A stretch of DNA of 37,151 nucleotides from NCBI GenBank assembly GCA_020628475.1, contig JAHDFB010000031.1, positions 1 to 37,151 on the forward strand, written 5' to 3'. Made by a program: the position numbers and the translations under genes. This DNA is from Saprospiraceae bacterium. GTDB taxonomy: Bacteria > Bacteroidota > Bacteroidia > Chitinophagales > Saprospiraceae. The notes under the pieces were generated by a model. That model was not told the origin of the DNA and did no database searches. It worked only from the letters and a program-made list of their open reading frames with translations. This document shows, in pieces, positions 1 through 8,059 of the stretch; position 1 is the first letter of the stretch, and each line of letters begins with the position of its first letter.

Positions 1-1
1 A

Positions 2-397
2 AATATAGCAGCACTTTCAGAACATACCAGCCTGCCATTTATCATGAAAATGGTCAACGATGTGTACAAGAAGAAAGATCGAGATATATTTCAAAAAGTA
101 TATCAAAATGCTCCTGAACTTTTCTTGAAAGTTCTTGAGGTAGATGTATCCAAAAAGGATCCCAATCTCATAGCTCAAGCCGTATCGACCTTAAACAATT
201 GGTCGCAAGAAGAAATGAATGAGGAGAAATCGGATCGCTCGGATGTTATTCGCTTTTTTAACATCCTAAAGTCAGAAAATCTTCAATATTTGAGAACCAG
301 TCAATTTGTACAAGAAAATTACCGATACTATCAACTTGTACCTGGAAGATATGATGGCAACTTTCCTATTTCTGAACTTCCAAAACCAGCTATTTAA
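2..397 (+). CDS. Gluconate 2-dehydrogenase subunit 3-like protein (5' end outside window)
   Basis: The frame is open from base 2, so the gene begins upstream of the window and only the C-terminal 131 codons are present. The visible part is helical and charged, and ends with a YDGNFP-type segment resembling the C-terminus of the gluconate 2-dehydrogenase subunit 3 family, which usually ends in a similar VPGxYxG-like motif. Members of that family are small, often Tat-exported subunits that escort and support an FAD-dependent GMC dehydrogenase. The next gene is exactly such a GMC flavoprotein, with only two bases between the TAA and its ATG, so the pair is almost certainly an operon and probably one periplasmic sugar or alcohol dehydrogenase complex. 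The signal peptide, if any, cannot be seen. An internal ATG at 44 is not the real start. Confidence 0.75.
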   Translation, partial: NIAALSEHTSLPFIMKMVNDVYKKKDRDIFQKVYQNAPELFLKVLEVDVSKKDPNLIAQAVSTLNNWSQEEMNEEKSDRSDVIRFFNILKSENLQYLRTSQFVQENYRYYQLVPGRYDGNFPISELPKPAI

Positions 398-399
398 GA

Positions 400-2091
400 A
401 TGAAAAATACATTTCAAGCAATTGTCATCGGGGCAGGAATGAGTGGAAGTTGGGTTGCCAAAGAACTCTGCGATCGAGGCATCGAAACCTTACTTTTAGA
501 TCGAGGACCTGACGTAAAACATTTGGCAGATTATCCAACGACGAACATGCAACCTTGGGAGTTTGAACTTCGAGGTAGAATCCCTGCAAAAGAAGTAGAA
601 GCCAACCCAATAGCTACACAATGTTATAATTATTATGAGGGATCCAAACACTTTTTTGTAAAAGATGCTGAGCATCCCTATGTCCAAGAAAAACCATTCA
701 GTTGGATTCGTGGTTATCAGGTTGGCGGAAAATCATTGCTTTGGGCTAGACAGGTACAACGTTGGAGCCAATACGATTTCGACACACCTAAAATGGATAA
801 AAAAAGTATCGAATGGCCGATTTCTTATCAGGATATCGCTCCATGGTATGATAAAGTGGAAGAATTTATAGGAGTTTCTGGTGCCTATGATGGGTTAGAC
901 ACCCTCCCCGATGGAAAATTTTTGAAACCAGTCGGATTGTCTGTCGTTGAGAATCAATTCAGAGATGTGATCAAAGAACATTATTCCGATCGACATGTCA
1001 TTTATGGGCGCTGTGCGCACCTGACCGAAGTGAAAGATATCCACAGACAGCAAGGACGTGGACTCTGTCAGCATCGTGTTATCTGTGAACGCGGTTGTCC
1101 TTTCGGGGGTTATTTTTCAGCAAATGCTTCGACCATTCCATGGGCCTTGCGATCTAACCATTTAACGATCCGTCCAAATAGTGTGGTAGAATCCATCATT
1201 TATGATGAAAACAGCGAGCAGGCGAAGGGTGTGGTGGTCATTGATCGACTCAGTAAAGAAAGAATAGAAATTAAATCGAATGTGGTCTTTTTAAATGCCG
1301 GAACGCTAAATTCTAATCTGATTTTACTCAATTCAAAATCAGCGCGATTTCCTAATGGTTTGGGGAACGATTCTGGTATGCTAGGTAAGTTTGTGGCCTT
1401 CCACAATTATCGAGCACGCATGGATGCAGTTTGCCACGATTTCAAAGATCGAGTGATTGATGGTAAAAACATTACCAATGCCTATATGCCACGATTTAAA
1501 AATGTCAAAAAACAGGATCAAGCCTTTGTCCGTGGATATGCTATTGCCATTTTTGCCAATCGATACATACAAGAAGAGACTAAAGGCATTGGCCAAGAAC
1601 TGCTGGACCAAATGACCATCCCAGCCAATTACGGACCATGGCGCGTGCATGCCATGATGATGGGAGAAACCATTCCAAAAGAATCAAGTCATGTTCGATT
1701 ACACGAAGAACTCAAAGACCCTTGGGGCATTCCTCAATTAATCACAAACATTGATTATGATGAAAATGATGCCTTGATGGCAGAAGATTTCTACCAAGAA
1801 GCGGAGGCTATGTTCAAAAAAGCGGGCTATACTGATATTACACGAATTGATACCAAACAAGCGCCCGGATTAGACATTCATCACATGGGAGGCGTCCGCA
1901 TGGGAACAAATCCTTCAAATTCTTTGCTCAATGCAGACAACCAAATGCACGCTTGTAAGAATCTATATGTCAGCGATGGTGCTTGTATGAGTTCCACCGC
2001 CACCCAAAACCCATCATTAACTTTCATGGCCCTTTCTGCACGAGCGGCCAATCATGCTGTTGAAAATCTCGATTTAAAAAAGAATATTTAA
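400..2091 (+). CDS. GMC family FAD-dependent oxidoreductase (dehydrogenase catalytic subunit)
   Basis: This 563-residue flavoprotein probably oxidises a sugar or alcohol and passes electrons to a quinone or cytochrome. The dinucleotide-binding motif GAGMSG lies at residues 11-16, followed by a basic/acidic LLLDRG strand end. The GMC C-terminal region has the HHMGG motif, and an NP pair in TATQNPSLT near the end supplies the second expected active-site residue. Cysteines 223, 229 and 233 form a C-x5-C-x3-C cluster in the place where FAD glucose dehydrogenases carry Fe-S ligands; cluster binding here is inference. No signal peptide is seen, which fits export as a complex with the subunit 3 partner encoded just upstream. 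The TAA overlaps the next ATG by one base (TAATG), suggesting translational coupling to the secreted protease. The true substrate cannot be read from sequence. Confidence 0.9.
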   Translation: MKNTFQAIVIGAGMSGSWVAKELCDRGIETLLLDRGPDVKHLADYPTTNMQPWEFELRGRIPAKEVEANPIATQCYNYYEGSKHFFVKDAEHPYVQEKPFSWIRGYQVGGKSLLWARQVQRWSQYDFDTPKMDKKSIEWPISYQDIAPWYDKVEEFIGVSGAYDGLDTLPDGKFLKPVGLSVVENQFRDVIKEHYSDRHVIYGRCAHLTEVKDIHRQQGRGLCQHRVICERGCPFGGYFSANASTIPWALRSNHLTIRPNSVVESIIYDENSEQAKGVVVIDRLSKERIEIKSNVVFLNAGTLNSNLILLNSKSARFPNGLGNDSGMLGKFVAFHNYRARMDAVCHDFKDRVIDGKNITNAYMPRFKNVKKQDQAFVRGYAIAIFANRYIQEETKGIGQELLDQMTIPANYGPWRVHAMMMGETIPKESSHVRLHEELKDPWGIPQLITNIDYDENDALMAEDFYQEAEAMFKKAGYTDITRIDTKQAPGLDIHHMGGVRMGTNPSNSLLNADNQMHACKNLYVSDGACMSSTATQNPSLTFMALSARAANHAVENLDLKKNI

Positions 2092-5000
2092 TGCTTCAAA
2101 ACTGTTCAAATTTCATGTTAACAACAAGATTTGCCCTACTCTTACTCACACTATTAACTTGTTCTTATCAATTCAGTACCGCTCAAAATGTAATTCGTTG
2201 CCATACTGACGAACGCGCTTTTAATGCCTACGATGATTACGATGCCTTTCAAAAATCAGTTGAAAAAGGCATTCAAAAATTCTATCAAAATCCGACAAAC
2301 AACAAAAGTTCGGTAGTGATTACGATTCCCGTGCATGTTGTTATCGTACATAATCCAGGCGAAGCGATAGGTACTGGTAATAATCTTTCGGTCGAACGTA
2401 TCCAATCTCAAATAGATGTGCTCAATGAGGATTTCAGACGACTTAACTCAGACGCATCCAACACGCCTAGTGAATTCGCCGCTGCAGATACAGAAATTGA
2501 ATTCTGCCTTGCTGTTGTCGATGAAAACGGGAATGCAACAGATGGGATTACTCGTTATGGAACAAATCTAAATATGAATAGCAGTGAAAGCGCTATAAAA
2601 AATGCCACGAGATGGAACCGTGATCTATACTTAAATATGTGGTCTGCTCCCAATCTAGGAGGATTATTGGGATGGGCCTATCTTCCTTCAACCACCTCTT
2701 TACCCAGCGCCACTCTTGATGGCATCGTGGTGGCTACAGGATCCTTTGGTGGCCCAGGACAAGCGACCAACGCTCCATATCATCTCGGTCGAACAGCCAC
2801 TCATGAAGTAGGACATTATCTTGGACTACGCCATGTTTGGAGAAGTAGTGGATGTGGAGCAGATGACGGATTTGCGGATACCCCGCTTCAAGATGATGAA
2901 AACTACGGTTGCCCCAATCACCCGAGTCCTTCTTGTTCTAACAATGGAGATATGTTTATGAATTACATGGATTATGTCAACGACAACTGTATGAATGCAT
3001 TTACATCGGACCAAGGTGATTACATGCAATTGATCCTCAATACATCTCGATCCTCTTTATTAAGTTCAGCAGCTACCGCTTGTGCGACGACACCTCCATT
3101 GGAGTTGGATTTGGTCTTTTCTCAAGATGTGTTATGTAATGGAAACAATACCGGATCCATCGAAGTAGAAGCAACGGGAGGAACCCCACCCTATGAATAC
3201 AATATTAATAATGGCGCTTACCAAAATACAGGTCTCTTCGAGAATCTGGTTGCAGGCACTTATGAAGTCGGTGTATTGGATGCCAATGGAGCTACGAATT
3301 CAGTCACGGTTGAAATACTCGAACCTACCTTACTCAATGCCTTCATATCAGCGGTCAATGACAATCCATGTGCAGGTGACGCACTCGGTAGTGCCTTTAT
3401 AGAATTGGTGGGAGGAGCAGCGCCATACCAAGTCAATGGACAAATGGTGAATGGATCATCTTTTGCAATAACCAATTTACCGCAAGGAAGTTACTCGGCT
3501 TTGATTGTGGATGGTAATCAATGTACACAAAGCTTAGATTTCACTATTTCAGATCCACTACCAATCGCCATTTCTATTGATGAAATCAATCATGTCAGCT
3601 GCTTTGGGCAGAGCAACGGTACTTTCAGTTATTCGGTTTTCGGTGGAACACCCGAATACACCGTACGATTGGAAAATTCCGTTCTCAATTCAAACATCGT
3701 CACCAATCTTAGTGCCGGTGACTACCTCTTAGAAGTAGAGGACAATAATGGATGTACCTTAAGTCAAACCGTGACCATCGAACAACCGGACGAGCTATTG
3801 GCAGATGCCACAGTGGATCAATCTGAAATATGTCTTGGTGCAAATGATGGTGTTGCCACCATTATAGCAGAAGGAGGAACGACTCCGTATAATTATTTCC
3901 TTGATGACAATCCACCTACTTCCAATAATGTATTCGAAAACTTAGCACCGGGTCAACATCAAGTAAATATTATCGATTTGAACGGTTGCACCAGTACAAC
4001 CAGCTTTGTAATCCAACTAGGATATTCGGTAGAAAGTAGTATCACTAGTCAAGAAAATGCAGCTTGTGGAATGAGCACGGGATCCGTGTCTGTTCTTGCT
4101 ACAGAAGGTTCCGCACCCTACGATTACAGTATTCCTGCACTGAATCTATCGAATCAAACGGGTATATTTACCGACATAGCAGCGGGCATGTATACGGTAG
4201 AAATTACCGACGCCAATGGTTGTATGACCGAGCAAACGGTTAACATCATGGAAGAAACGGCTACGGAATTAACCGTGGTTGAAAGCGTGGACTTCGTTTG
4301 TAATGGAGAGAGCGATGGATCCTTCCAATTAGATCTGGAAAATGCTTCTGGTGCGGTTCAGTATAGCATCGATGGTCAAAGTTATCAAGACAGTCCAAAC
4401 TTTACGGGGCTTTCAGCAGGCGATTATACATTCTATGCAACAGATGACTCTGGTTGTATCGCCCAGCTAACGCTTCAAATTATAGAAAATGAAGCAATCA
4501 ACTATGACTATAATGTTATCAATCCGAGCTGTGCTGATGTGGGTACTGGTTCGATACAGGCGGCCGCAACAGGAGGTTCTGGTAACGGATTTAGTTATCA
4601 CCTTCTATCTGCACCAAATGAAAGCAATGAAACTGGATTATTCCAAGGCCTAGATAATGGAACCGACATCTTAGTTATTACAGATTCCAATGGTTGTACG
4701 CAATCGTTTGAATTTGAAATCACGGCACCGCTTCCATTAACCATCAGTTCCATATCCACGATAGACACGGATTGTTATGAGAGTAATTCTGGAAGCGTCG
4801 ACCTCGAGTTTACCAACAATCAGGGTGATGTCAACGTCGTGATCTTGGACGAGGACGGAAATACTGTTGATCAGAATGCCTTGGTGGCAGGAAGTTATCA
4901 GATTGAGGCAGTCGATGAAAATGGATGTTCGACCACTGGTAATTTCGATATTTTAGATGCCGATCCGATCGAATGGCAAATTGTGGAAAGTACGGATGCC

Positions 5001-5912
5001 AGTTGTGATGGTTCGATCCGCGGAACAGCCACCTTTGAGGCGTTGACAGGAGAAGCTCCATTTAGTTATACCGTTGGACAAACGACTAATGAGACCGGCA
5101 TATTTGACAATTTCAATGCAGGTACATATGAGCTCACGATCACCGATAATACAGGGTGTTCGCGTGTGGTTCAATTCGATATTGGACAGCTGGAATCCTT
5201 CAGTTATCAAGTCGAGGAGTTGACAGATATCGATTGTTTTGGTGCAAACAATGGATCCGCTCTGATCGCTGCAGAAGGCACGGAAAACTATAGTTATAGA
5301 CTCGATGGGCAAGAAAACACCACGGGACAGTTCAATGATTTGGCGGCAGGTATTTATCCATATGAAATTGAAAATGAGGAAAATTGCATCGTATACGATA
5401 CGCTCGAAATCAAAGAACCGACAGCATTGACTGTGGCTATTATCGAAGAAGTGATCAATAATAATGATTTGACAGATATTACATTGATGGCAGAGGGCGG
5501 CACCGAACCTTATCAGTACAATGTGGATGGCGGACCATATCAAGATTCTCCTATATTCACGGATTTGGCAAATGATGAATACACCTTTACGGTGTTGGAT
5601 GCCAACAATTGCGAGCAGATTATTAGTCAAGTGGTTTCCGACCTTTTGGATAATGAGGAAGATGTGATAGTGGTCTATCCAAATCCATTCAAAGAACTGC
5701 TGATCATTGACAATCATTCCTCGACCAATACGGTACACCGTGTGCAGATACGTACGATCGATGGTGCACTGGTCTATAGCCTTCAGCCTGATCCATCAGA
5801 TGCCGGCTTGAAAACGAGGACTTTGGATGTATCGGATCTCACATCAGGGACCTATCTGATACAGATACAAACGGATCAAGGATCCATTCACAAAAAAATA
5901 ATTCGTTATTAA
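2091..5912 (+). CDS. Secreted M43 (cytophagalysin/pappalysin-type) metalloprotease with SprB repeats and T9SS sorting domain
   Basis: This 1273-residue secreted protein is a zinc endopeptidase joined to an adhesin-like stalk. A signal peptide ends near STAQ at residue 32. The start at 2091 overlaps the previous stop; an ATG at 2115 (residue 9) would give a tidier signal peptide and is a fair alternative. The HEVGHYLGLRH zinc motif puts ligands at H238, H242 and H248 with catalytic E239, and the Met-turn MNYMDY lies at residues 290-295, the hallmark of M43 metzincins. Residues about 337-1184 are 11 SprB-type repeats of about 77 residues, each with the pattern GSxxxxxxGGxxPYxY then LxAGxYxxxVxDxNGC. 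The last 80 residues, starting VYPNPF and ending KKIIRY, are a type A T9SS sorting domain, so export through T9SS and surface anchoring or release are expected. A terminator follows the stop. Confidence 0.93.
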   Translation: MLQNCSNFMLTTRFALLLLTLLTCSYQFSTAQNVIRCHTDERAFNAYDDYDAFQKSVEKGIQKFYQNPTNNKSSVVITIPVHVVIVHNPGEAIGTGNNLSVERIQSQIDVLNEDFRRLNSDASNTPSEFAAADTEIEFCLAVVDENGNATDGITRYGTNLNMNSSESAIKNATRWNRDLYLNMWSAPNLGGLLGWAYLPSTTSLPSATLDGIVVATGSFGGPGQATNAPYHLGRTATHEVGHYLGLRHVWRSSGCGADDGFADTPLQDDENYGCPNHPSPSCSNNGDMFMNYMDYVNDNCMNAFTSDQGDYMQLILNTSRSSLLSSAATACATTPPLELDLVFSQDVLCNGNNTGSIEVEATGGTPPYEYNINNGAYQNTGLFENLVAGTYEVGVLDANGATNSVTVEILEPTLLNAFISAVNDNPCAGDALGSAFIELVGGAAPYQVNGQMVNGSSFAITNLPQGSYSALIVDGNQCTQSLDFTISDPLPIAISIDEINHVSCFGQSNGTFSYSVFGGTPEYTVRLENSVLNSNIVTNLSAGDYLLEVEDNNGCTLSQTVTIEQPDELLADATVDQSEICLGANDGVATIIAEGGTTPYNYFLDDNPPTSNNVFENLAPGQHQVNIIDLNGCTSTTSFVIQLGYSVESSITSQENAACGMSTGSVSVLATEGSAPYDYSIPALNLSNQTGIFTDIAAGMYTVEITDANGCMTEQTVNIMEETATELTVVESVDFVCNGESDGSFQLDLENASGAVQYSIDGQSYQDSPNFTGLSAGDYTFYATDDSGCIAQLTLQIIENEAINYDYNVINPSCADVGTGSIQAAATGGSGNGFSYHLLSAPNESNETGLFQGLDNGTDILVITDSNGCTQSFEFEITAPLPLTISSISTIDTDCYESNSGSVDLEFTNNQGDVNVVILDEDGNTVDQNALVAGSYQIEAVDENGCSTTGNFDILDADPIEWQIVESTDASCDGSIRGTATFEALTGEAPFSYTVGQTTNETGIFDNFNAGTYELTITDNTGCSRVVQFDIGQLESFSYQVEELTDIDCFGANNGSALIAAEGTENYSYRLDGQENTTGQFNDLAAGIYPYEIENEENCIVYDTLEIKEPTALTVAIIEEVINNNDLTDITLMAEGGTEPYQYNVDGGPYQDSPIFTDLANDEYTFTVLDANNCEQIISQVVSDLLDNEEDVIVVYPNPFKELLIIDNHSSTNTVHRVQIRTIDGALVYSLQPDPSDAGLKTRTLDVSDLTSGTYLIQIQTDQGSIHKKIIRY
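3099..5642 (+). repeat. Array of 11 SprB-type protein repeats
   Basis: The coding sequence for residues 337-1184 of the M43 protease divides into 11 units averaging 77 codons. Recurring elements are a CxGxxxGS turn, a GG-x-x-PY-x-Y strand, an LxAGxYxxxVxD strand and an NGC turn. The repeats have diverged at DNA level: I see no long identical stretches, so the array looks old rather than freshly expanded. SprB repeats are known from gliding adhesins of Bacteroidota. Confidence 0.88.
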
Positions 5913-5919
5913 AAGAGTT

Positions 5920-5953
5920 AAGGTCATCTACTGATAGATGGCCTTTTCTTTTT
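5920..5953 (+). terminator. Rho-independent terminator after the M43 protease gene
   Basis: An 11-bp stem (AAGGTCATCTA paired with TAGATGGCCTT, with one G-U pair) encloses a CTGA loop and runs into TTCTTTTTT. It starts 8 bases after the stop codon and closes the operon that began before the window. Confidence 0.88.
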
Positions 5954-5956
5954 TCT

Positions 5957-6062
5957 GGGCGTGCCCAGATTGGGCAAGTATGCCCTGCTCTGGTCGGGCT
6001 ATGCATGGTTTCATCCCTTCGGGACCACCTCCCTTGTCGGTGGCCATTCCTATCCCTCACGC
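5957..6062 (+). repeat. REP-like GC-rich intergenic element, copy A (forward)
   Basis: This 106-base block is richer in G+C than its surroundings and is made of small palindromes: GGGCGTGCCC, then GGGCA-agta-TGCCC, GGTCGGGCTAT, TCATCCCTTCGGGA, a CCACC/GGTGG pair and the end CTATCCCTCACGC. The framework GGGCGTnCCC...GGTCGGGCTAT...CTATCCCTCACGC is one I recognise from interspersed intergenic repeats of many Bacteroidota. Copy B at 7232-7333 is inverted and shares the 14-mer TCATCCCTTCGGGA exactly. The element fills the gap between the terminator and the esterase gene. Confidence 0.75.
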
Positions 6063-6105
6063 AAATTCTTCAGATATGCCAGTGAAAATCGTACTTTTAT
6101 GTATC

Positions 6106-7200
6106 ATGAGTAAAGCCAAAATATATTCTAGCATAGTTTTTCTTCTACTACTAGCCTGTCAATCGTCCGATCCAACTTCTGACACGCCTTCAGAGGCTCC
6201 CATATTACAGATCGAATATAACGATCCAGAAGTTGATATTGTACAATTCAAAATGTTCCAAGGACTACATCTAAATCTGCCTAAAGACAGTATTGATGGT
6301 GTTTTTAGGGCCGCTGTTCCTTTAGATCATTTAGACGAAGCCATTTTCAGCTATGATATGCTGATTTACAAGAAAGATTCTACTGGAAAGCTAGAAGATA
6401 AAGAGCTGATCAAAGAGCACTTGTTACTCAATCAACAAGCACCTCATTCATCCGGAAAACAACTGATTTGGGTAGGGAAAAATCGGCAACATTACCAAGA
6501 AAAAAATGACTCGCTCATTGGTCGGCTTGAAACCATCTCGATGTCCAGTAAATTTCTGGATGCTCCTAGAAAGATAACGAGTTATTATCCAAAAAACTCC
6601 AGTAAGAATATACCACTGATGTATATGACAGATGGATCCGCGGTACAATATTATGCCCCTTATGTCGATTATCTCATTCAAAGTGGCCAAATTCAACCGA
6701 TTCAATTGATTGGTATTCATTCCAGCAGAGACGAGCGCTATCAAGAATATGTTTACGGCAGTAATGACATGGACATCTTTGAGAAGCATGAACAATTTGT
6801 ATTTGAAGAAGTACTTCCTAAGACAGAATCAGACATTCCCAATTGGGAGGGAGCTCGGTATTTCTATGGATTTTCCAATGGTGGAGCATTCTGTATGTAT
6901 GCAGGAATCGAACATCCCACATTATTCGAAGAAATTATCGCCTTTTCCACGGCAGATTACATCTCACCGATGGCTCAATCTAGCCATTCGGCAAGATTTG
7001 AAGCAGATGCTTATCCCGCTTTTTACATGGGATCTGGCATCCATGAAGGCAGAATTCATACGGACAATATCTATTTTGTCGATATATTAAAGAAACACCA
7101 TCAGAAGGTCGATTATAGAAACTTTACATCCGGGCATGACCATCATGTTTGGAGAATAGAGTTTCTAGATTATCTAGTAAAACGATTTTCTAAACAGTAA
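6106..7200 (+). CDS. Lipoprotein alpha/beta-hydrolase, esterase-like (Esterase D/Fes type)
   Basis: This 364-residue lipoprotein belongs to the putative esterase family related to Fes and esterase D. I chose the ATG at 6106 because it yields a clean lipoprotein signal (MSKAKIY, a hydrophobic run, then LLAC with C18); the frame is open further upstream to 5938 but that part is translated REP-like repeat. The strand LMYMTDG, the nucleophile elbow GFSNGG with Ser257, and the late GHDHHVW segment with His344, 346 or 347 as catalytic histidine give a plausible catalytic triad. Residues 20-190 form an N-terminal domain with a beta-rich look, as in siderophore or enterochelin esterases. It stands alone between two inverted REP-like elements. 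The substrate is unknown; siderophore, feruloyl or acyl-ester hydrolysis are all possible. Confidence 0.82.
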   Translation: MSKAKIYSSIVFLLLLACQSSDPTSDTPSEAPILQIEYNDPEVDIVQFKMFQGLHLNLPKDSIDGVFRAAVPLDHLDEAIFSYDMLIYKKDSTGKLEDKELIKEHLLLNQQAPHSSGKQLIWVGKNRQHYQEKNDSLIGRLETISMSSKFLDAPRKITSYYPKNSSKNIPLMYMTDGSAVQYYAPYVDYLIQSGQIQPIQLIGIHSSRDERYQEYVYGSNDMDIFEKHEQFVFEEVLPKTESDIPNWEGARYFYGFSNGGAFCMYAGIEHPTLFEEIIAFSTADYISPMAQSSHSARFEADAYPAFYMGSGIHEGRIHTDNIYFVDILKKHHQKVDYRNFTSGHDHHVWRIEFLDYLVKRFSKQ

Positions 7201-7231
7201 CTCAATTACCGGTACGATCCATCTTGGCTAA

Positions 7232-7333
7232 GGGGGGGTAGCTGGGCGGTTTTACCGCCTCCCGAAGGGATGAGCTCCGCGATACAGCGAACGACCCGAC
7301 CCGTCGTGAGCGTTCGTGAACGATGGGACGCCC
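7232..7333 (-). repeat. REP-like GC-rich intergenic element, copy B (reverse)
   Basis: On the minus strand this block starts GGGCGTCCC, continues GGGTCGGGTCGTTCGC, contains TCATCCCTTCGGGA and ends CTACCCCCCCTTA. It has the same order of landmarks as copy A at 5957-6062 but the opposite orientation. A GGCGG-tttta-CCGCC hairpin and a GTTCGTGAAC-like palindrome are also present. It occupies most of the gap after the esterase gene. Confidence 0.72.
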
Positions 7334-7380
7334 CTATTCTATACTGAACTCTTTTTTAAAATGCTTACTTTTAGATAAAA

Positions 7381-7388
7381 TATCTTTA
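7381..7388 (+). promoter_or_regulatory. Candidate -7 box almost touching the start codon
   Basis: TATCTTTA matches 7 of 8 positions of the Bacteroidota -7 consensus TAnnTTTG and ends two bases before the ATG of the AlkD-like gene. If used, the transcript would have almost no leader. No convincing -33 TTG box is seen. Confidence 0.35.
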
Positions 7389-7390
7389 CG

Positions 7391-8059
7391 ATGACGAAGC
7401 AAGAAATATTTGATCAATTTGAAGCACTAGGATCGGAAAGTGTCCGCAAAAGAAATCGTAAAAATGGAGCAACGGACAATCAATTCGGTGTTAAAATGGG
7501 TGACATTCGTAAAATCGCCAAGAAAATCAAAATCGATCACGCACTGGCCATGGAATTGTGGGATACAGAAAATCTGGAAGGCCGAATGCTTGCAATTTTG
7601 ATTCTGGATTCGAAACAACTTTCGGCAGATAAACTGGACGAAATGGTGCAGTCTCTCCACTATTTTCATGTATCCGATTGGCTCAATGCCTATATCATCA
7701 AGAAGCATCCAGATCGAGAAAAACTCAGAAATCAATGGCTCAAATCAGACATACCCATGGCTGCCAGAGCTGGATGGAATTTGACCTCTATTCGAATCAA
7801 AGAAGATGCGGAAGGTCTAAATCTTCCTAAAATATTGCAACACTTAGAAAATCATATGTTGGACGCCCATCCAGACGCGCAGTGGACGATGAATTTTGCC
7901 CTTGTTGAAGTAGGTATCAATCACCCTGAACATCGAGAGGAGGCGCTACGGATCGGTGAAAAGCTCGGTGTATATAGTGATTATCGCGCTCCAAAAGGAT
8001 GTACTTCTCCTTTCGCACCTATTTGGATTAATGAAATGGTCTCCCGTCAAAAGGCTTAA
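7391..8059 (+). CDS. DNA alkylation repair protein (AlkD-like HEAT-repeat glycosylase family)
   Basis: This 222-residue all-helical protein fits the DNA alkylation repair family (AlkC/AlkD), whose HEAT-like repeats wrap DNA and excise N3- or N7-alkylated bases. The start FxxLGSESVRKRNRKNGA, the GVKMGDIRKIAKKI segment, the SDWLNAYIIKK helix and AARAGWNLTSIRI helix are typical of the small cytoplasmic members. The length matches the family. It has its own short upstream region with a TATCTTTA box next to the ATG. Its stop overlaps the stop of the convergent glycosyltransferase gene by four bases (TTAA). I cannot assign substrate specificity, and some members of this family bind DNA without glycosylase activity. 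Confidence 0.85.
   Translation: MTKQEIFDQFEALGSESVRKRNRKNGATDNQFGVKMGDIRKIAKKIKIDHALAMELWDTENLEGRMLAILILDSKQLSADKLDEMVQSLHYFHVSDWLNAYIIKKHPDREKLRNQWLKSDIPMAARAGWNLTSIRIKEDAEGLNLPKILQHLENHMLDAHPDAQWTMNFALVEVGINHPEHREEALRIGEKLGVYSDYRAPKGCTSPFAPIWINEMVSRQKA

Noticed and set aside
4953-5738. Long open frame on the minus strand opposite the SprB repeats
   Set aside because: It lies wholly within the M43/SprB gene, has no signal or family feature, and its Ile/Arg/Cys-rich composition is what the reverse of repeat-coding DNA gives.
5938-6105. Upstream extension of the esterase reading frame
   Set aside because: The extra 56 codons are translated from the terminator tail and REP-like element; the lipoprotein signal starts at 6106.
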